NCBI RefSeq assembly: GCF_001676705.1
Contig: NZ_CP016170.1
Span: forward strand, 5,208,001 to 5,272,000
From: Bordetella bronchialis
Lineage (GTDB): Bacteria > Pseudomonadota > Gammaproteobacteria > Burkholderiales > Burkholderiaceae_B
Direction: 5' to 3'
DNA length: 64,000 nucleotides
Within the stretch, counting starts at the first letter, position 1, and each line of letters opens with the position of its first letter. Below the pieces are notes generated by a model that worked only from the letters and a program-made list of their open reading frames with translations, did not search any database and was not told the DNA's origin. This document shows, piece after piece, positions 10,513-23,038 of the stretch. A program made the position numbers and the translations under genes.

Positions 10513-11739
10513 ATGGCCGTCAACCTGAAGATCCCCTCCGAATCCGAAATTTTCCCCGTACCCGGCGTCGAGATCGGCGTCGCCGAAGCCGGCATCCGCA
10601 AGGCCGGGCGGCGAGATCTGACGGTATTCCGCCTGGCGGACGGGGCCACGGTGGCGGGGGTGTTCACGCGCAATCGCTTCCGCGCCGCGCCGGTCCAGGT
10701 CTGCGAAAGCCACCTGGCCGGGGGACAAGCCATTGCCGCCCTGGTCATCAACACGGGCAACGCCAATGCCGGCACCGGGGCCGACGGCCTGGCGCGCACC
10801 CAGGCCACCTGCGACGCCCTGGCCGGCCTGCTGGGGGTCCAGCCCACGCAGATCCTGCCCTTCTCCACCGGCGTGATCCTGGAACCGCTGCCGGTGGATC
10901 GCCTGGTGGCCGGCCTGCCCAAGGCCGTCGCCGCGCTGGCGCCCGACAACTGGATGAACGCCGCGCACGGCATCATGACCACGGACACCCTGCCCAAGGT
11001 GGTTTCCACGCGCAAAACCGTGGGCGGCCGGACGATCACCATCACGGGCATCAGCAAGGGCGCGGGCATGATCCGGCCCAACATGGCGACCATGCTGGGT
11101 TTCCTGGCCACGGACGCCGGCATCGCCGCCCCGCTGCTGCAAACGCTGACGCGCCGTATCGCCGACTTGTCCTTCAACCGCATCACGGTGGACGGCGATA
11201 CGTCCACCAATGACTCCTTCATCGTGATCGCCACCGGAAAGTCCGGCCTGCGCGTCGACGGCGAAGGCGATCCGCACTACGCCGAACTGGCCCGCGCGCT
11301 GGGCGACGCGGCGGCCGAGCTCGCGCAGAAGATCGTCCGCGACGCCGAGGGCGCCACCAAGTTCATGACCATCCGGGTGGAAGAAGCCGGCAACACGGAA
11401 GAAGCGCTGAAGGTCGCCTACGCCGTGGCGCACTCGCCCCTGGTCAAGACCGCGTTCTACGCCTCCGACCCCAACCTGGGCCGCATCCTGGCGGCGATCG
11501 GCTACGCCGGCATCGACGACCTCGACGTCGGCCGCCTGCGCCTGTGGCTGGACGACGTACTGGTCGCCACCCAGGGCGGCCGCAATCCCGACTACCGCGA
11601 AGAAGACGGCCAGCGGGTGATGAAGCAGCCCGAGATCCTGGTGCGCATCGCCCTGGGCCGCGGCCAGGTCGCCGACACCGTCTATACCTGCGACTTCTCG
11701 CACGAGTACGTCAGCATCAACGCGGATTACCGCTCCTGA
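10513..11739 (+). CDS. argJ: ArgJ, bifunctional glutamate N-acetyltransferase/ornithine acetyltransferase
   Basis: A 408-residue enzyme of arginine biosynthesis that transfers the acetyl group from N-acetylornithine to glutamate. The precursor self-cleaves before a threonine: the conserved [20 protein letters not shown] block is present, placing the nucleophile at Thr193 after Ala192. The substrate-binding [10 protein letters not shown] motif (about 153-162) is also intact, as is the C-terminal [17 protein letters not shown]. It is cytoplasmic and heads a tight run with the DUF815 ATPase (18 bases downstream) and the Nudix gene. Whether it also uses acetyl-CoA (bifunctional) cannot be told from sequence alone. 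Confidence 0.96.
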   Translation: MAVNLKIPSESEIFPVPGVEIGVAEAGIRKAGRRDLTVFRLADGATVAGVFTRNRFRAAPVQVCESHLAGGQAIAALVINTGNANAGTGADGLARTQATCDALAGLLGVQPTQILPFSTGVILEPLPVDRLVAGLPKAVAALAPDNWMNAAHGIMTTDTLPKVVSTRKTVGGRTITITGISKGAGMIRPNMATMLGFLATDAGIAAPLLQTLTRRIADLSFNRITVDGDTSTNDSFIVIATGKSGLRVDGEGDPHYAELARALGDAAAELAQKIVRDAEGATKFMTIRVEEAGNTEEALKVAYAVAHSPLVKTAFYASDPNLGRILAAIGYAGIDDLDVGRLRLWLDDVLVATQGGRNPDYREEDGQRVMKQPEILVRIALGRGQVADTVYTCDFSHEYVSINADYRS

Positions 11740-11757
11740 TAGGCAGGAATCGCAACA

Positions 11758-12627
11758 GTGACCGTCTCTTCCGAATTCACCACCCTTCTTGCCCGGGCCG
11801 AACGGGTGCTGGCCCAACTGGAAGCCTATCTGCCCCCCGCCCCGCCCGACATAGACTGGAGCGCGCATGCCTTCCGCTGGCGCAAGCGCGGTTCGCGCGG
11901 CTGGCTGGACGCGGTGCGCCATATCGCCCGCATCGATCTCGACGACCTGCAGCACATCGAGCGCCAAAAGGCCGTGATCGACCGCAACACCCTGCACTTC
12001 CTGGAAAAAAAGCCGGCCAATAACGTGCTGATGACCGGCGCCCGGGGCACCGGCAAGAGCTCGCTGGTCAAGGCCATGCTGGCCGCCTATGCCCCGCGCG
12101 GCCTGCGCCTGATCGAGGTCGACAAATCCGACCTGGGCGACCTGGCCGACATCGTCGAACTGGTGGGCACGCGGCCGGAACGCTTCATCGTGTTCTGCGA
12201 CGACCTTTCCTTCGAAGAAGGCGAGGCCGGCTACAAGGCGCTGAAGTCCGTGCTGGACGGATCGGTGGCCGCCTCGGGCGACAACGTCCTGATCTACGCG
12301 ACCTCCAACCGCCGGCACCTGATGCCGGAATACATGAGCGAGAACCTGCAGGCCAAGCACCAGCCCGACGGCGAAATCCACCCCGGCGAAACCGTGGAAG
12401 AAAAAATCTCGCTATCGGAGCGCTTCGGCCTGTGGCTGTCGTTCTATCCCTTCCGCCAGGACGACTACCTGGACATCGTGCGCCATTGGCTGCGCGAACT
12501 CGGCTGCCCGGAAGAACATATCGAAGCCTCGCGCACGGAAGCCCTGCAATGGACCATAGAGCGCGGCTCGCGTTCGGGCCGCGTGGCCTATCAGTTCGCG
12601 CGCGACTGGGCCGCCCGCCATGTCTGA
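11758..12627 (+). CDS. DUF815 family AAA-type ATPase
   Basis: A 289-residue ATPase with Walker A GARGTGKSS (about residues 93-101) and a Walker B-like FIVFCDDLSFE segment. YATSNRRHLMPEYM corresponds to the sensor region. This is the DUF815 family, present next to argJ and a Nudix gene in many beta-proteobacteria, with no established role. The chosen start is a GTG 18 bases after argJ. The end overlaps the following Nudix gene by eight bases, so the three genes are likely co-transcribed. Confidence 0.88.
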   Translation: MTVSSEFTTLLARAERVLAQLEAYLPPAPPDIDWSAHAFRWRKRGSRGWLDAVRHIARIDLDDLQHIERQKAVIDRNTLHFLEKKPANNVLMTGARGTGKSSLVKAMLAAYAPRGLRLIEVDKSDLGDLADIVELVGTRPERFIVFCDDLSFEEGEAGYKALKSVLDGSVAASGDNVLIYATSNRRHLMPEYMSENLQAKHQPDGEIHPGETVEEKISLSERFGLWLSFYPFRQDDYLDIVRHWLRELGCPEEHIEASRTEALQWTIERGSRSGRVAYQFARDWAARHV

Positions 12628-13591
12628 GCAGATCCTGGACGTGGCGGCCGGCCTGATCCTGCGCCGCGACGGCAAGCTGCTGTTGGGCCAGCGTCCGGAA
12701 GGCAAGCCCTGGTCGGGCTGGTGGGAACTGCCGGGCGGCAAGCTGGAACCCGGCGAGACCGTACTGCAGGCGCTGGCGCGCGAGCTCGACGAAGAACTGG
12801 GCATCCAGGTCACGCAGGCCACGCGCTGGGTCACCTATGTCCACGCCTATCCCCATACGACGGTCCGGCTGGCCTTCTGCCGCGTCACCGGCTGGCTGGG
12901 CGATCCGCGGGGGTTGGAAAACCAGCGGCTGGAATGGGTGGATCCCGCCCGTGCCGAAAGCGTGGGCCAGCTGCTGCCCGCCACGCTGCCGCCGCTGCGC
13001 TGGCTGCGGCTGCCCGATACGTACGGCATCACCCAGGCCGGTTCGCCCGCCGCGCTGCCCGCCTTCCTGGCGCGGCTGGACCGCGCCCTGGAGAACGGCC
13101 TGCGGCTGGTGCAGCTGCGCGAGCCCGGCTGGCCCGAGGGGCCGGCCTCGGCCAGCCTGCACGAGGCCCTGCAGCAGATCTTGAAGCGCTGCCGCCAGGC
13201 CGGCGCGCGCGTGCTGGTCAATAGCGTCCATCCCGAGGCCTGGTGGCGGGAAGCCGACGGCGTGCACCTGCGCGCGGCCGATGCGGCGGCCATGGCCAAG
13301 CGCCCCCTGGCGGGCAATGGCTATTGGGTGGGCGTCTCGGTGCATGACGCGGAACAAATGGCTCAGGCGCGCCGGCTGGACGCCGATTTCGCGGTGGTGG
13401 GACCGGTGGCCCAGACCGCCAGCCATCCCGGCCGCCCGGCACTGGGCTGGCAGGCCTTCATGGACATCAACCGGGATGCCGGCCTGCCCGCCTATGCCAT
13501 CGGCGGCCAGGGACCGGACACCCTGGCGGCCGCCATGGAGCACGGCGCCCATGGCGTCGCGGCGATCAGGGGCGTCTTCGGGGGACCGTAG
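12620..13591 (+). CDS. Nudix hydrolase fused to a thiamine-phosphate-synthase-like domain
   Basis: A 323-residue two-domain protein. The N-terminal half is a MutT-type Nudix domain with an intact box at residues 40-62 (GKLEPGE then RELDEELGI), expected to hydrolyse oxidised nucleotides such as 8-oxo-dGTP. From about residue 130 onward it is a ThiE-like TIM barrel ([58 protein letters not shown]). This fusion is common in proteobacteria, and the second domain is generally not counted as a true thiamine synthase. Its last 26 bases overlap the convergent outer-membrane channel gene. Confidence 0.9.
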   Translation: MSEQILDVAAGLILRRDGKLLLGQRPEGKPWSGWWELPGGKLEPGETVLQALARELDEELGIQVTQATRWVTYVHAYPHTTVRLAFCRVTGWLGDPRGLENQRLEWVDPARAESVGQLLPATLPPLRWLRLPDTYGITQAGSPAALPAFLARLDRALENGLRLVQLREPGWPEGPASASLHEALQQILKRCRQAGARVLVNSVHPEAWWREADGVHLRAADAAAMAKRPLAGNGYWVGVSVHDAEQMAQARRLDADFAVVGPVAQTASHPGRPALGWQAFMDINRDAGLPAYAIGGQGPDTLAAAMEHGAHGVAAIRGVFGGP

Positions 13592-15200
13592 GCGCCTCGG
13601 CGGGCATGGCCGGCGGCGCTGCGCCGGCGGGGGGCGTGGCCGTATCCGCGGGCGCGCCGGCCTGCGGCGCCACGCCGGGTTGCGATGCCGGCGCGGCGCG
13701 CGATGCCGGACCGTCCGTGCCTGCCGCCGATGCCATCGTCGGCGCATCCACATTGCCGTCCCAGCCGCCGCCCAGCGCCGCGATCAATTGCACGCTGGCC
13801 ACCAGGCGATTGCCCATCAGGGATATCGCCTCGCGCTCGGAACTCAGGGCGGTGTTCTCCAACACCGCCACGCTCAGGTAATCCACCAGCCCTTCCTTGT
13901 ACTGGTTGCGCGTCAGCTCCAGCGACTCGCGCGCCGCCTCCAGCGCGCGCCGCTGGACTTGTTGTTCGCGGTCGAAGACGCGCAGCTGGATCATGGTGTC
14001 CTCGACTTCGCGCAGCGCGCCCAGCACCACCTGGCGGTAGGCCGCGGCCTGGGCATCGTACGCCGCGCGCGCCGATTCCACCTGCGAGGCGCGCAAACCG
14101 CCGTCGAACAAGGTCTGGGCCAGGGCCGGACCGATGGACCAGAAACGCGCCGGCGCGGTCAGCCATTGCGCGAACTGGCCGCTGCGGAAGCCGCCGTCCG
14201 CGCTCAGCGTCAGGTCCGGGAACCAGGCCGCCTGCGCCACGCCGATCTGCGCATTGGCCTGGGCGGTGCGGCGCTCCGCGCCCGCCACGTCGGGCCGGCG
14301 TTCCAGCAGCTGCGAAGGCAGGCCCACGGGGATGGCCGGCACGCGCTGCGTAAACGGCGTGCGCGCCAGCGAGAACTTCGACGGCGCCTGGCCGGTCAGC
14401 ACCGCGATGGCATGCTCGAACTGCCCGCGCTGCCACTCCAGGTCCACCCACTGCGCCCGCGTGTTCTCCAGCTGGGTGCGCGCCACGGCCACGTCGGACT
14501 TCGCCGCGACGCCGGCGTTATAGCGATTGATGGTCAGCTGCAGGGATCGCTCGTTGGTTTCCACCGTTTCGCGCAGCAGCCGTTCCTGCTCGTCCAGCAC
14601 GCGCAGCTGGAAGTAGTTCTGCGCCAGCGTGCTCTGGGCGCTCAGGCGCGCGGCCGCCAGGTCGGCGGCGCTGGCCTGCGCGCCCGCGCGGCTGGCCTCC
14701 ACGGAACGCCGTACCGAACCCCAGATATCGGCCTCCCAGCTGACGGTGCCGCTGAGCGAATAGCTGTTGCCTGTCGTGCTGCCGCTCGTCGCGGACGAGC
14801 CCGTGCCGCCGCCGCTGCCCGAGCGGGTCACGCCGGCGCCCACGCCGACCGTGGGAAAGAAGGCCGACCGCGCCCCGCGCACCAGCGCCTGCGCCTGGCG
14901 GTAGTTGGCCTCGGCCTGGGCGATGTCCAGGTTGGCCGCGTCCAGCTGCCGCATCAGCTCGTCCAGCACCGGATCCTGGTAGACGCGCCACCATGCGCCC
15001 CGGTCGGCCAGTTCGTTGGGCTGCGCCGGCTTCCAGCCGGGCGTGTCGTCCTGGCCTTCCTTGAACTGCGTGCCGACGTCCACCGGGGGGCGCACATAGT
15101 CGGGGCCCACCGCGCAGGCGCCCAGGGCGCCGCACAGGGCCATCACCGGTAATAGCCGCGCCAGGGCGGCGCGCGGGCGTGGTTCGAGCAAGCGGGTCAT
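13566..15200 (-). CDS. Outer-membrane efflux lipoprotein (OprM/NodT family)
   Basis: A 544-residue TolC-like channel. The N-terminus ends in a lipobox, [14 protein letters not shown], so the mature protein starts with a lipidated cysteine at about residue 28. Two OEP repeats follow, with the typical [18 protein letters not shown] and [24 protein letters not shown] segments. The C-terminal 60 residues form an unusual Ala/Pro-rich tail. It is the last gene of the RND operon, overlapping the upstream permease by four bases, so it is the dedicated outer-membrane exit of this pump. Confidence 0.93.
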   Translation of the reverse strand: MTRLLEPRPRAALARLLPVMALCGALGACAVGPDYVRPPVDVGTQFKEGQDDTPGWKPAQPNELADRGAWWRVYQDPVLDELMRQLDAANLDIAQAEANYRQAQALVRGARSAFFPTVGVGAGVTRSGSGGGTGSSATSGSTTGNSYSLSGTVSWEADIWGSVRRSVEASRAGAQASAADLAAARLSAQSTLAQNYFQLRVLDEQERLLRETVETNERSLQLTINRYNAGVAAKSDVAVARTQLENTRAQWVDLEWQRGQFEHAIAVLTGQAPSKFSLARTPFTQRVPAIPVGLPSQLLERRPDVAGAERRTAQANAQIGVAQAAWFPDLTLSADGGFRSGQFAQWLTAPARFWSIGPALAQTLFDGGLRASQVESARAAYDAQAAAYRQVVLGALREVEDTMIQLRVFDREQQVQRRALEAARESLELTRNQYKEGLVDYLSVAVLENTALSSEREAISLMGNRLVASVQLIAALGGGWDGNVDAPTMASAAGTDGPASRAAPASQPGVAPQAGAPADTATPPAGAAPPAMPAEAPTVPRRRP

Positions 15201-18200
15201 GAATAGTCCGTGGAAGGCGCGACGGCGCGCGCGGCGCGGCGGCGGCGCGCCCAGTGGCGCAGGCGGTCCAGGTAGAGATAAACGACGGGCGTGGTGTAGA
15301 GCGTCAGCACCTGGCTGACCACCAGCCCGCCCACGATGGTGATGCCCAGGGGCTGGCGGATCTCCGCCCCGGTGCCGGTGGCCACCACCAGCGGAATCGC
15401 GCCCATGATCGCCGCCAGCGTCGTCATCATGATGGGCCGGAAGCGGGTCACGCAGGCCTGGAAGATGGCTTCGCGCGGCGCCAGCCCCTGGCCCCGTTCG
15501 GCGGCCAGCGCGAAGTCAACCATCATGATGGCGTTCTTCTTCACGATGCCTATCAGCAGGAACACCCCGATCAGCGCGATCACGGTGAACTCCGTGCGCA
15601 TCAGCATCAGCGCCAGCAGCGCGCCGATGCCCGCCGACGGCAAGGTGGACAGGATGGTGAAGGGATGGACGAAGCTTTCATACAGCATGCCCAGCACGAT
15701 GTACATGGTCACCAGCGCGGCCAGGATCAACAGCGGCTGCTGCTGCTGGCTCTGCTGCGCCGCCGCCGCCGTGCCCTGGAAGCTGGCCTGGATCTGGTCC
15801 GTCGGCAGGCCGATGCGCGCCACCGCGGCATCGATCGCATCGCTGGCCTGTCCCAGCGATACGCCCGGCGCCAGGCTGAAGGAAATCGTATCGGCCACGA
15901 ACAGGCCCTGGTGCTGGACGCTCAGCGGCGCGCTGCCCACCTCGAAAGAGGCGAAGGAAGCCAGCGGCACGCGCGCGCCGGTACTGGTCACCACGTCGAC
16001 CTTGCGCAGCGACTGCGCGTCCTGGGCGAAGTTCTGCGGCACGCCCAGGATCACGTGGTACTGGTTCAGGGGACCGTACATCACCGACACCTGCCGCTGG
16101 CTGAAGGAGTTGTTCAACACCGCCGAGATATCCGACATGCTCACGCCAAGGCGCGTGGCGGCCTCGCGGTCGATGACCAGGTTGACCTGCTGGCCCTTGT
16201 CCTCCACGTCGGTATCGACGTCCACCAGCTCGGGCAGCGCCGCCAGGGCCCGCTGCACGCGCGGCATCCACGTACGCAGCATGGAAAGGTCGCTGGCCAT
16301 CAGCGCGTAGTCGTAGGATCCCGTGCTGCTTGCACGGCCGCCGATGCGGATATCCTGCTGCGCCACCAGGAACATGCGCGCGCCCGGTATGCTTTGCAGG
16401 CGCCCGCGCAAGCGTTCGATCACCACTTCCGCCGACACGCCCCGCTCGGACAGGGGCTTGAGCTGGATTTGCATGAAGCTGCTATTGCTGCCCCCGCGTC
16501 CGCCCGCATAACCCGTCATGCTCTGCACCGCCGGATCCGACAGCACCACCTTGCGCATGTACTCCAGCTTGGGCACCGTCGCCTGGAAGGACGTCCCCTG
16601 ATCGACGCGGAAGAACCCCAGCAGTTGTCCCGTGTCCTGGTTGGGGAAGAAGCCCTTGGGCACGACGATGTACAGGTACACGTTCAGGCACACCGTCAGC
16701 AGCAGCACCAGCATGACCACCGGGCCGTGGTTCAGCGTCCAGCCCAGTGTGCGGGCATAGCCATCGCTCAGCCGCTGGAAGCCGCGCTCGGACCATTGCC
16801 CCAGGCGCGCCAGCAGGGCCTTTACGCGGCCGGGCCGCCGGGCGGCGTCCGTTTCGCCGCCATCCGCCGCGGACCGCGCCTCGCGTTCGGCCCGCAGCAT
16901 GCGGCCGCACATCATCGGCGTCAGCGTCAGCGAGGTCACCAGCGACACCAGGATGGCGGCCGACAGCGTCACGGCGAATTCGCGGAAAAAACGCCCCACC
17001 ACGCCGCCCATCAGCAGGATGGGAATGAACACGGCCACCAGCGACAGGCTCATCGACAGCACGGTGAAGCCCACTTCGCGCGCGCCGCGCATGGCGGCGC
17101 GCACCGGGGACATGCCGCGCTCGATATAGCGCATGATGTTTTCCAGCACCACGATGGCGTCGTCCACGACGAAGCCCGTGGCGACGATCAGCGCCATCAG
17201 CGATATGGTGTTCAGCGTGTAGCCGCACAGGTACATGATGCTGAAGGTGCCCACCAGCGATACCGGCACCGCCACGCTGGGTATCAGCGCGGCCCGCCAG
17301 CGCCGCAGGAACACCAGCACCACCACCATCACCAGGCCGACCGCGATGACCAGGGTCATCTCGGCCTCGTACAGCGAGGCGCGGATGCTGGGCGTGCGGT
17401 CCTGGGCCACGTTCAGCTGTACGCCGCCGGGCATCTGCGCCTGGAGTTCCGGAAGCTGCGCGCGCAGCTCGTCCACCACCTTGATGATGTTGGCGGCCGC
17501 CTCGCGCCGCACGATCAGCAGGATGGCCTTGCGCTGGTTGTAGAAGCCGGTCTGGTACAGGTCCTCGACGGAATCCTGTACCGTGGCTACGTCCGACAGC
17601 CGCACCGGCCCGCCGTCGCGCCAGGCGACGATCAGCGGCCGGTACTGCGCGGCCTTGCTCAGCTGGTCGCTGGCCATGATGGTCCACTGGTATTCGCCGC
17701 TGTCGATAAAGCCCTTGGGCCGGTTGGCGTTGGCGTTGGACAGCGCCGTGCGCACATCGTCCAGGGACACGCCGCGGCTGGTCAGCGCGCCCGGCAGCAC
17801 GTCCACCCGCACGGCGGGCAGCGAACTGCCGCCCACCGTCACATCGCCCACGCCGTTCACCTGCGACAGCTTCTGCGCGACGATGGTGGACGCCAGGTCG
17901 TACAGTTCGCCCTGCGTATGCGTATCCGAGGTCAGCGCCAGCGTCATGATGGGCGCCGCGGAAGGGTTCGCCTTGCGATACGTGGGATTGCTCTTCAGGC
18001 CGCTGGGCAGCAGCGTGCGCGAGGCATTGATGGCTGCCTGTACGTCCCGCGCGGCGCCGTCGATGTCGCGGCTCAGGTCGAACTGCAGCGTGATGCGCGT
18101 CGAGCCCTGCGTGCTGCTGGAGGTCATCTCAGTCACGCCGGCGATGGCGCCCAGCGCCCGCTCCAGCGGCGTGGCGACGCTGGACGCCATGGTCTCGGGA

Positions 18201-18364
18201 CTGGCGCCGGGCAGGCTGGCCGTCACGGATATGGTGGGGATGTCGACCTCCGGCAGCGGCGCCACCGGCAGCAGGCGAAACGCCAGCGAACCGGCCAGCA
18301 CCACGGCCAGCGACAGCAGCGTGGTCGCCACGGGCCGCACGATGAAGGGCGCGGACAATATCAT
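15197..18364 (-). CDS. mdtC: RND multidrug efflux permease, MdtC/MuxC type
   Basis: A 1055-residue inner-membrane RND transporter with twelve membrane helices and two large periplasmic loops. It begins [20 protein letters not shown] and has the [40 protein letters not shown] block. The proton-relay region [21 protein letters not shown] in helix 4 is intact, with two consecutive aspartates. Start and stop both sit in four-base overlaps with neighbours. With the preceding MdtB-type permease it would form the heterotrimer known from MdtBC and MuxBC, driven by proton influx. Substrates are not readable; relatives export bile salts, novobiocin and other lipophilic drugs. Confidence 0.93.
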   Translation of the reverse strand: MILSAPFIVRPVATTLLSLAVVLAGSLAFRLLPVAPLPEVDIPTISVTASLPGASPETMASSVATPLERALGAIAGVTEMTSSSTQGSTRITLQFDLSRDIDGAARDVQAAINASRTLLPSGLKSNPTYRKANPSAAPIMTLALTSDTHTQGELYDLASTIVAQKLSQVNGVGDVTVGGSSLPAVRVDVLPGALTSRGVSLDDVRTALSNANANRPKGFIDSGEYQWTIMASDQLSKAAQYRPLIVAWRDGGPVRLSDVATVQDSVEDLYQTGFYNQRKAILLIVRREAAANIIKVVDELRAQLPELQAQMPGGVQLNVAQDRTPSIRASLYEAEMTLVIAVGLVMVVVLVFLRRWRAALIPSVAVPVSLVGTFSIMYLCGYTLNTISLMALIVATGFVVDDAIVVLENIMRYIERGMSPVRAAMRGAREVGFTVLSMSLSLVAVFIPILLMGGVVGRFFREFAVTLSAAILVSLVTSLTLTPMMCGRMLRAEREARSAADGGETDAARRPGRVKALLARLGQWSERGFQRLSDGYARTLGWTLNHGPVVMLVLLLTVCLNVYLYIVVPKGFFPNQDTGQLLGFFRVDQGTSFQATVPKLEYMRKVVLSDPAVQSMTGYAGGRGGSNSSFMQIQLKPLSERGVSAEVVIERLRGRLQSIPGARMFLVAQQDIRIGGRASSTGSYDYALMASDLSMLRTWMPRVQRALAALPELVDVDTDVEDKGQQVNLVIDREAATRLGVSMSDISAVLNNSFSQRQVSVMYGPLNQYHVILGVPQNFAQDAQSLRKVDVVTSTGARVPLASFASFEVGSAPLSVQHQGLFVADTISFSLAPGVSLGQASDAIDAAVARIGLPTDQIQASFQGTAAAAQQSQQQQPLLILAALVTMYIVLGMLYESFVHPFTILSTLPSAGIGALLALMLMRTEFTVIALIGVFLLIGIVKKNAIMMVDFALAAERGQGLAPREAIFQACVTRFRPIMMTTLAAIMGAIPLVVATGTGAEIRQPLGITIVGGLVVSQVLTLYTTPVVYLYLDRLRHWARRRRAARAVAPSTDYS

Positions 18365-21300
18365 CGCGGCGCCTCGGCCCGGCCGGTCTGGGGACGGCTG
18401 CCCCAGCGGCGCGCCAGGCGGTCGAACATCAGGTAGATCACCGGCGTGGTGAACAGCGTCAGCACCTGGCTGACCAGCAAGCCGCCCACCATCACCAGGC
18501 CCAGGGGCTGCCGCAGCTCGGATCCCGTGCCGGTGGAAAGCATCAGCGGCACCGCGCCGAACAGGGCGGCCAGGGTCGTCATCAGGATGGGCCGGAAGCG
18601 CAGCAGGGCCGCCTCATGGATGGCTTCGCGCGGCGGCAGGCCGCGCTTGCGCTCGGCCTCCAGGGCGAAGTCGATCATCATGATGGCGTTCTTCTTGACG
18701 ATGCCGATCAGCAGGATGATGCCGATGATGCCTATCATGTCCAGCTCCGTGCGCGTCAGCAGCAGCGCCAGCAGCGCTCCCACGCCGGCCGAAGGCAGCG
18801 TCGACAGAATGGTCACGGGATGGATGAAGCTCTCGTACAGCACGCCCAGCACGATGTACATGGTGACGATGGCGGCCAGGATCAGCCACAGCGTGCTGGT
18901 CAGGGAATTCTGGAAGGCCTGCGCCGCGCCCTGGAAGCGCGTCTCGATGCCGGCCGGCAGGCCCATGTCCCGCTCGGCCGCCTGGATCGCCTGCACCGCG
19001 TCGGACAGCGAGGCGCCCGGCGCCAGGTTGAACGACACCGTCACCATGGGGAACTGGTCCAGGCGGTTGATGGCCAGCACCGTGCTGGATTCGCTGATGC
19101 GCGCCACGCTGGATAGCGGCACCTGCGTGCCCGCGGCGGTCGGCACGTAGATTTGCGACAAGGCGTCCGGGCCGCGGCTGAACTGCGGCTGCACCTCCAG
19201 CACCACGCGGTACTGCGCGGATTGCGTGAAGATGGTGGAAATCAGGCGCTGGCCGAAGGCGTTGTACAGGGCCTCGTCGATGACCGCGGCCGTGATGCCC
19301 AGCCGGGACGCGGCGTCGCGGTCGATGTCCACATAGGTTTCCAGGCCCTCGTCCTGCAGGTCGTCCGTCACATCCGCCAGCTGCGGCAGCTGGCGCAAGC
19401 GGTCCACCACGCGCGGCGTCCAGGCGCTGAGCAGTTTCAGGTCCGGGTTCGACAGCGTCATCTGGTATTGCGTGCGGGCGATACGGTCCTCAATGGTCAG
19501 GTCCTGCACCGGCTGCATGTAGACCGTCATGCCTTTCAGGTCCGCCAGCGACCTCCGCAGGCGCGCCAGGACCTCGGTCATGGAGCCGCTGCGCGCCTCG
19601 TGCGGCTTGAGGGCGATCTGGATGCGGCCGGCGCTCAGCGTGGCATTGCTGCCATCCACGCCGATGAAGGACGAAACGGTCTGCACGTCCGGATCGGCCA
19701 GGATGATGCGCGCGGCCTCCTGCTGGCGCTCGGCCATGGCCTGGAACGAAATCGTTTGAGGCGCCTGGGTGATGGCCTGGATCAGCCCGGTATCCTGCGA
19801 TGGAAAAAAGCCCTTGGGCACCAGCATGTAAAGCAGCACGGTCAGCGCGAAGGTCGCCAGGGCCACCAGCAGGGTCAGCGGCTGATGATTCAACACCACC
19901 CGCAGCATGCGGTCGTAGCCGGCGATGGTGCGGTCGATCAGGCTGCCCGTCCATTGGTGGAAGCGACCGTGGTGGGCGGCCGGCCGGGCCGCGTCGCCGG
20001 TCCCGGGGGCCGCATCCGCCTCGCTCCCCGGCAACGGCCGGCCCGCCGCGTCGCGCCGCGCCGGCTTGCCTTCCGGACGCAGCAGGCGCGCGCACATCAT
20101 CGGCGTGAGCGTCAGCGACACCACCAGCGAAATCAGGATGGACACCGCCAGCGTGATGGCGAATTCGCGGAACAGCCGGCCGACGACTTCGGTCATGAAC
20201 AGCAGCGGAATCAGCACGGCGATCAGCGAAAACGTCAGCGAGATCAGCGTGAAGCCGATCTGGCCGGCGCCTTTCAAGGCCGCCTGCAGCGGCGTTTCGC
20301 CTTCTTCCAGGTGGCGCGCGATGTTCTCGATCATCACGATGGCGTCGTCCACCACGAAGCCGGTCGCGATGGTCAGCGCCATCAGGGTCAGATTGTTGAT
20401 ACTGAAGCCGGCCAGGTACATGATGCCGAAGGTGCCGATCAACGACAGCGGCACCACCACGCTGGGAATCAGCGTCGCCGTCAGGCTGCGCAGGAACAGG
20501 AAGGTGACCATCACCACCAGCGCGATGGACAGCAGCATCTCGAAGCGCACGTCGTCGATGGAATCGCGGATGGTCTGCGTGCGGTCGGCCACCACCGTCA
20601 CGTCCAGCGTGGCCGGCAACGAGGAACGCAGTTGCGGCAGCAGCGCATTGATACGGTTGACCACGTCGATGACGTTGGCGCCCGGCTGGCGCTGCACGTT
20701 CAGCAGCACCGCCGGCTTGTCGCCCGCCCACGCGGCCTGGCGCACGTCCTCCGCGCCCTGCACCGCCTTGGCCACGTCCGACAGGCGCAACGGCGCGTTG
20801 TTGCGGTAGGCGACGATCAGGTCGTTGTAGTCGGTGGGCGCCTTCAGCTGGTCGTTGGCGTTGATGGTGGTCGAACGCCGCGGACCGTCCAGGTTGCCCT
20901 TGGGCTGGTTGACGTTGGCCGCCACGATGGCGGTGCGCAGGTCCGACATTGCCAGGCCGTTGGCGGCGAGCGCCTGCGGATTGACCTGGATGCGCACGGC
21001 GGGACGCTGGCCGCCCGCAATGCTGACCAGGCCCACGCCCGGGATTTGCGACAGCTTCTGCGCCATCCGCGTATCGATCAGGTCGCGCACCTGCGGCAGC
21101 GGCATGGTGGGCGAGGTAATCCCCAGCGTCAGCACCGGCGCATCGGCGGGGTTGACCTTGTTGTAGGTCGGCGGCAGCGGCAGGTCCGAAGGCAGCAGAT
21201 TGGATGCCGCGTTGATGGCCGCCTGCACCTCCTGTTCGGCCACGTCCAGCGAGATATCCAGGGTGAACTGCAGCGTGATCACCGAGGCGCCGCCGGAACT

Positions 21301-21549
21301 GGTCGACGACATCTGGTTCAAGCCCGGCATCTGCCCGAACTGCCGCTCCAGCGGCGAGGTGACCAGCGAAGTCATCACGTCCGGACTGGCGCCGGGGTAC
21401 AGGGTGACCACCTGGATCGTTGGGTAGTCGACCTCCGGCAGCGCCGAAACCGGCAGCAGCCGGTAGGCGATGAATCCCGCGATCAGGATCGCCACCATGG
21501 ACAAGGTGGTGGCAACCGGTCGCAGGATAAAGACGCGCGAAGGGCTCAC
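18361..21549 (-). CDS. mdtB: RND multidrug efflux permease, MdtB/MuxB type
   Basis: A 1062-residue partner permease. It starts [24 protein letters not shown] and has the [25 protein letters not shown] segment characteristic of MdtB. The helix-4 motif [21 protein letters not shown] retains the DD pair required for proton coupling. A low-complexity loop around residues 505-540 separates the two halves. The gene overlaps the adaptor gene upstream and the MdtC-type gene downstream by four bases each, so the subunits are translationally coupled in fixed order. Confidence 0.93.
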   Translation of the reverse strand: MSPSRVFILRPVATTLSMVAILIAGFIAYRLLPVSALPEVDYPTIQVVTLYPGASPDVMTSLVTSPLERQFGQMPGLNQMSSTSSGGASVITLQFTLDISLDVAEQEVQAAINAASNLLPSDLPLPPTYNKVNPADAPVLTLGITSPTMPLPQVRDLIDTRMAQKLSQIPGVGLVSIAGGQRPAVRIQVNPQALAANGLAMSDLRTAIVAANVNQPKGNLDGPRRSTTINANDQLKAPTDYNDLIVAYRNNAPLRLSDVAKAVQGAEDVRQAAWAGDKPAVLLNVQRQPGANVIDVVNRINALLPQLRSSLPATLDVTVVADRTQTIRDSIDDVRFEMLLSIALVVMVTFLFLRSLTATLIPSVVVPLSLIGTFGIMYLAGFSINNLTLMALTIATGFVVDDAIVMIENIARHLEEGETPLQAALKGAGQIGFTLISLTFSLIAVLIPLLFMTEVVGRLFREFAITLAVSILISLVVSLTLTPMMCARLLRPEGKPARRDAAGRPLPGSEADAAPGTGDAARPAAHHGRFHQWTGSLIDRTIAGYDRMLRVVLNHQPLTLLVALATFALTVLLYMLVPKGFFPSQDTGLIQAITQAPQTISFQAMAERQQEAARIILADPDVQTVSSFIGVDGSNATLSAGRIQIALKPHEARSGSMTEVLARLRRSLADLKGMTVYMQPVQDLTIEDRIARTQYQMTLSNPDLKLLSAWTPRVVDRLRQLPQLADVTDDLQDEGLETYVDIDRDAASRLGITAAVIDEALYNAFGQRLISTIFTQSAQYRVVLEVQPQFSRGPDALSQIYVPTAAGTQVPLSSVARISESSTVLAINRLDQFPMVTVSFNLAPGASLSDAVQAIQAAERDMGLPAGIETRFQGAAQAFQNSLTSTLWLILAAIVTMYIVLGVLYESFIHPVTILSTLPSAGVGALLALLLTRTELDMIGIIGIILLIGIVKKNAIMMIDFALEAERKRGLPPREAIHEAALLRFRPILMTTLAALFGAVPLMLSTGTGSELRQPLGLVMVGGLLVSQVLTLFTTPVIYLMFDRLARRWGSRPQTGRAEAPR

Positions 21550-22865
21550 GGCGCGGTCCGGGCGGGGGCGTTGGGCGTGGCGGTGGCGGGGCCCGCGCCC
21601 AGCGCGGCGCCGGGCGTGGGGGGCGTCACCTCGGCCGGATCGGTGACGACCTCGACCTTGCCGCCGGCGCGCAGGCGGTCGGTGCCTTCCGTGACCACGC
21701 GGTCACCCGGTTTCAGGCCATCGCTCACGACCACCAGGTCGCCGCTGACCGGGCCCAGCTTTAGCTGGCGCACGGCCACGGTATTGTCGGCCTGCGCCAC
21801 GAACACGAAGGGCCCCTGGGAGCCGCGCTGCACGGCGCCGTTGGGGATCACCGTCATGCCCTTCAGCGTCTGCACCAGGAGCTGGATGTTGACGAACTGG
21901 TTGGGAAACAGGGCGTCGTCGGCATTGTCGAAGCGCGCCTTCAGCTTGACCGTGCCGGTGGTGACATCGATCTGGTTGTCCAGGGTTTCCAGCACCCCGG
22001 TGGCCAGGCGCCTGGTGTTGGTGCGGTCCCAGGCATCGACGCGCAGCGTCCGGCCGGCGTGCAGTTGCTCGCGCACATCCGGCAGTTGCGTTTCCGGCAG
22101 CGTGAAAATGACCGCGATGGGCTGGGTCTGCGTAATCACGACCAGGCCGTTGGTATCGCTGGAAGATACCAGATTGCCCGGGTCCACCTGGCGCAGGCCC
22201 AGGCGGCCGTCGATGGGCGCCGTAATGCGGGCGAAGGTAAGCTGCAGGCGGGCGTTATCGACATTGGCCTGGTCGGTCTTCAACGTGCCTTCGAACTGGC
22301 GCACCAGCGCGGCCTGCGTGTCGACCTGCTGCTTGGCGATCGAATCCTGCTTGTACAGCGCCTGATAGCGGGCCAGGTCGCGGCGGGCGTTCTCCAGCTG
22401 GGCCAGGTTCTGCTGCTGCGTGCCCAGGGCCTGCTGCAATTGCACGTTGAAAGGCCGCGGATCGACTTGCGCCAGCACGTCCCCGGCCTTGACGCGCTGC
22501 CCTTCCTTGAAATTGACCTGGACCAGTTCCCCATCGACGCGGGCACGCACGGTGACGGTGTTATAGGCGGTTACCGTTCCCAGTGCCGGCAGCGTTACGT
22601 CCACGTCCTTGGTGGCGGCGGTGTAGACCCGGACGGGCACGGCAGGCTCGGCCATGGGCCCGGCCCCGGGGCCCCGGTGGCCGGCACCGCCGGCCGGGCG
22701 GTGCCCGGCCGCGCCCCCCCGGACCTGGCCTTTCCCTGGCTCGGCGCCCGGCTTGGGCCGGAAGACCAGCCAGGCCAGGCCGGCCAGCACCACGAGCGCC
22801 ACGACCCACGCCAGCAGGCGCCGGCGCGGACGGGAAGAAGACGGGAGGGAAGGACGATCGGACAT
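21546..22865 (-). CDS. mdtA: RND efflux periplasmic adaptor (MdtA/MuxA type)
   Basis: A 439-residue membrane-fusion protein. One membrane anchor lies at about residues 17-35, followed by a Gly/His/Pro-rich spacer of about 35 residues. Then come the adaptor domains: the lipoyl half-motifs [34 protein letters not shown] and [20 protein letters not shown] are clear, with a coiled-coil hairpin between them (about 125-185). The glycine-rich spacer and C-terminal Ala/Pro tail are less conserved. First gene of the mdtABC-channel operon; no dedicated regulator is adjacent. Confidence 0.93.
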   Translation of the reverse strand: MSDRPSLPSSSRPRRRLLAWVVALVVLAGLAWLVFRPKPGAEPGKGQVRGGAAGHRPAGGAGHRGPGAGPMAEPAVPVRVYTAATKDVDVTLPALGTVTAYNTVTVRARVDGELVQVNFKEGQRVKAGDVLAQVDPRPFNVQLQQALGTQQQNLAQLENARRDLARYQALYKQDSIAKQQVDTQAALVRQFEGTLKTDQANVDNARLQLTFARITAPIDGRLGLRQVDPGNLVSSSDTNGLVVITQTQPIAVIFTLPETQLPDVREQLHAGRTLRVDAWDRTNTRRLATGVLETLDNQIDVTTGTVKLKARFDNADDALFPNQFVNIQLLVQTLKGMTVIPNGAVQRGSQGPFVFVAQADNTVAVRQLKLGPVSGDLVVVSDGLKPGDRVVTEGTDRLRAGGKVEVVTDPAEVTPPTPGAALGAGPATATPNAPARTAP

Positions 22866-23038
22866 GAGGGCAAAGGGGGACGCTACCGTGACCCGCTATT
22901 GTCCATCAGACAAGTCCGGTTTTAGTAGCGACCCTGCCGAATTTGAAATCGCCCGCAACAGGAATCGGCCGGCGCGATCCTGAACCGGCCGCGCGAGACG
23001 GACCGCCCGCCGATCCGGGCTGGCGCGCCCGTCGGCGC

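Noticed and set aside
8716..12381. 1221-codon minus-strand frame across marR, argJ and the DUF815 gene
   Set aside because: It spans several unrelated genes with clear families on the plus strand and has no homology features of its own.
12620..13591. True thiamine-phosphate synthase activity of the Nudix fusion
   Set aside because: The ThiE-like half is common in MutT fusions and no other thiamine gene is nearby, so I did not assign thiE.
15254..18436. 1060-codon plus-strand frame opposite the RND permease
   Set aside because: The His/Gln/Arg-rich composition and exact coverage of mdtC mark it as an antisense artefact of high GC content.
19153..22365. 1070-codon plus-strand frame opposite mdtB and mdtA
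   Set aside because: Same reason: no recognisable domain, and the opposite strand encodes conserved RND and adaptor proteins.
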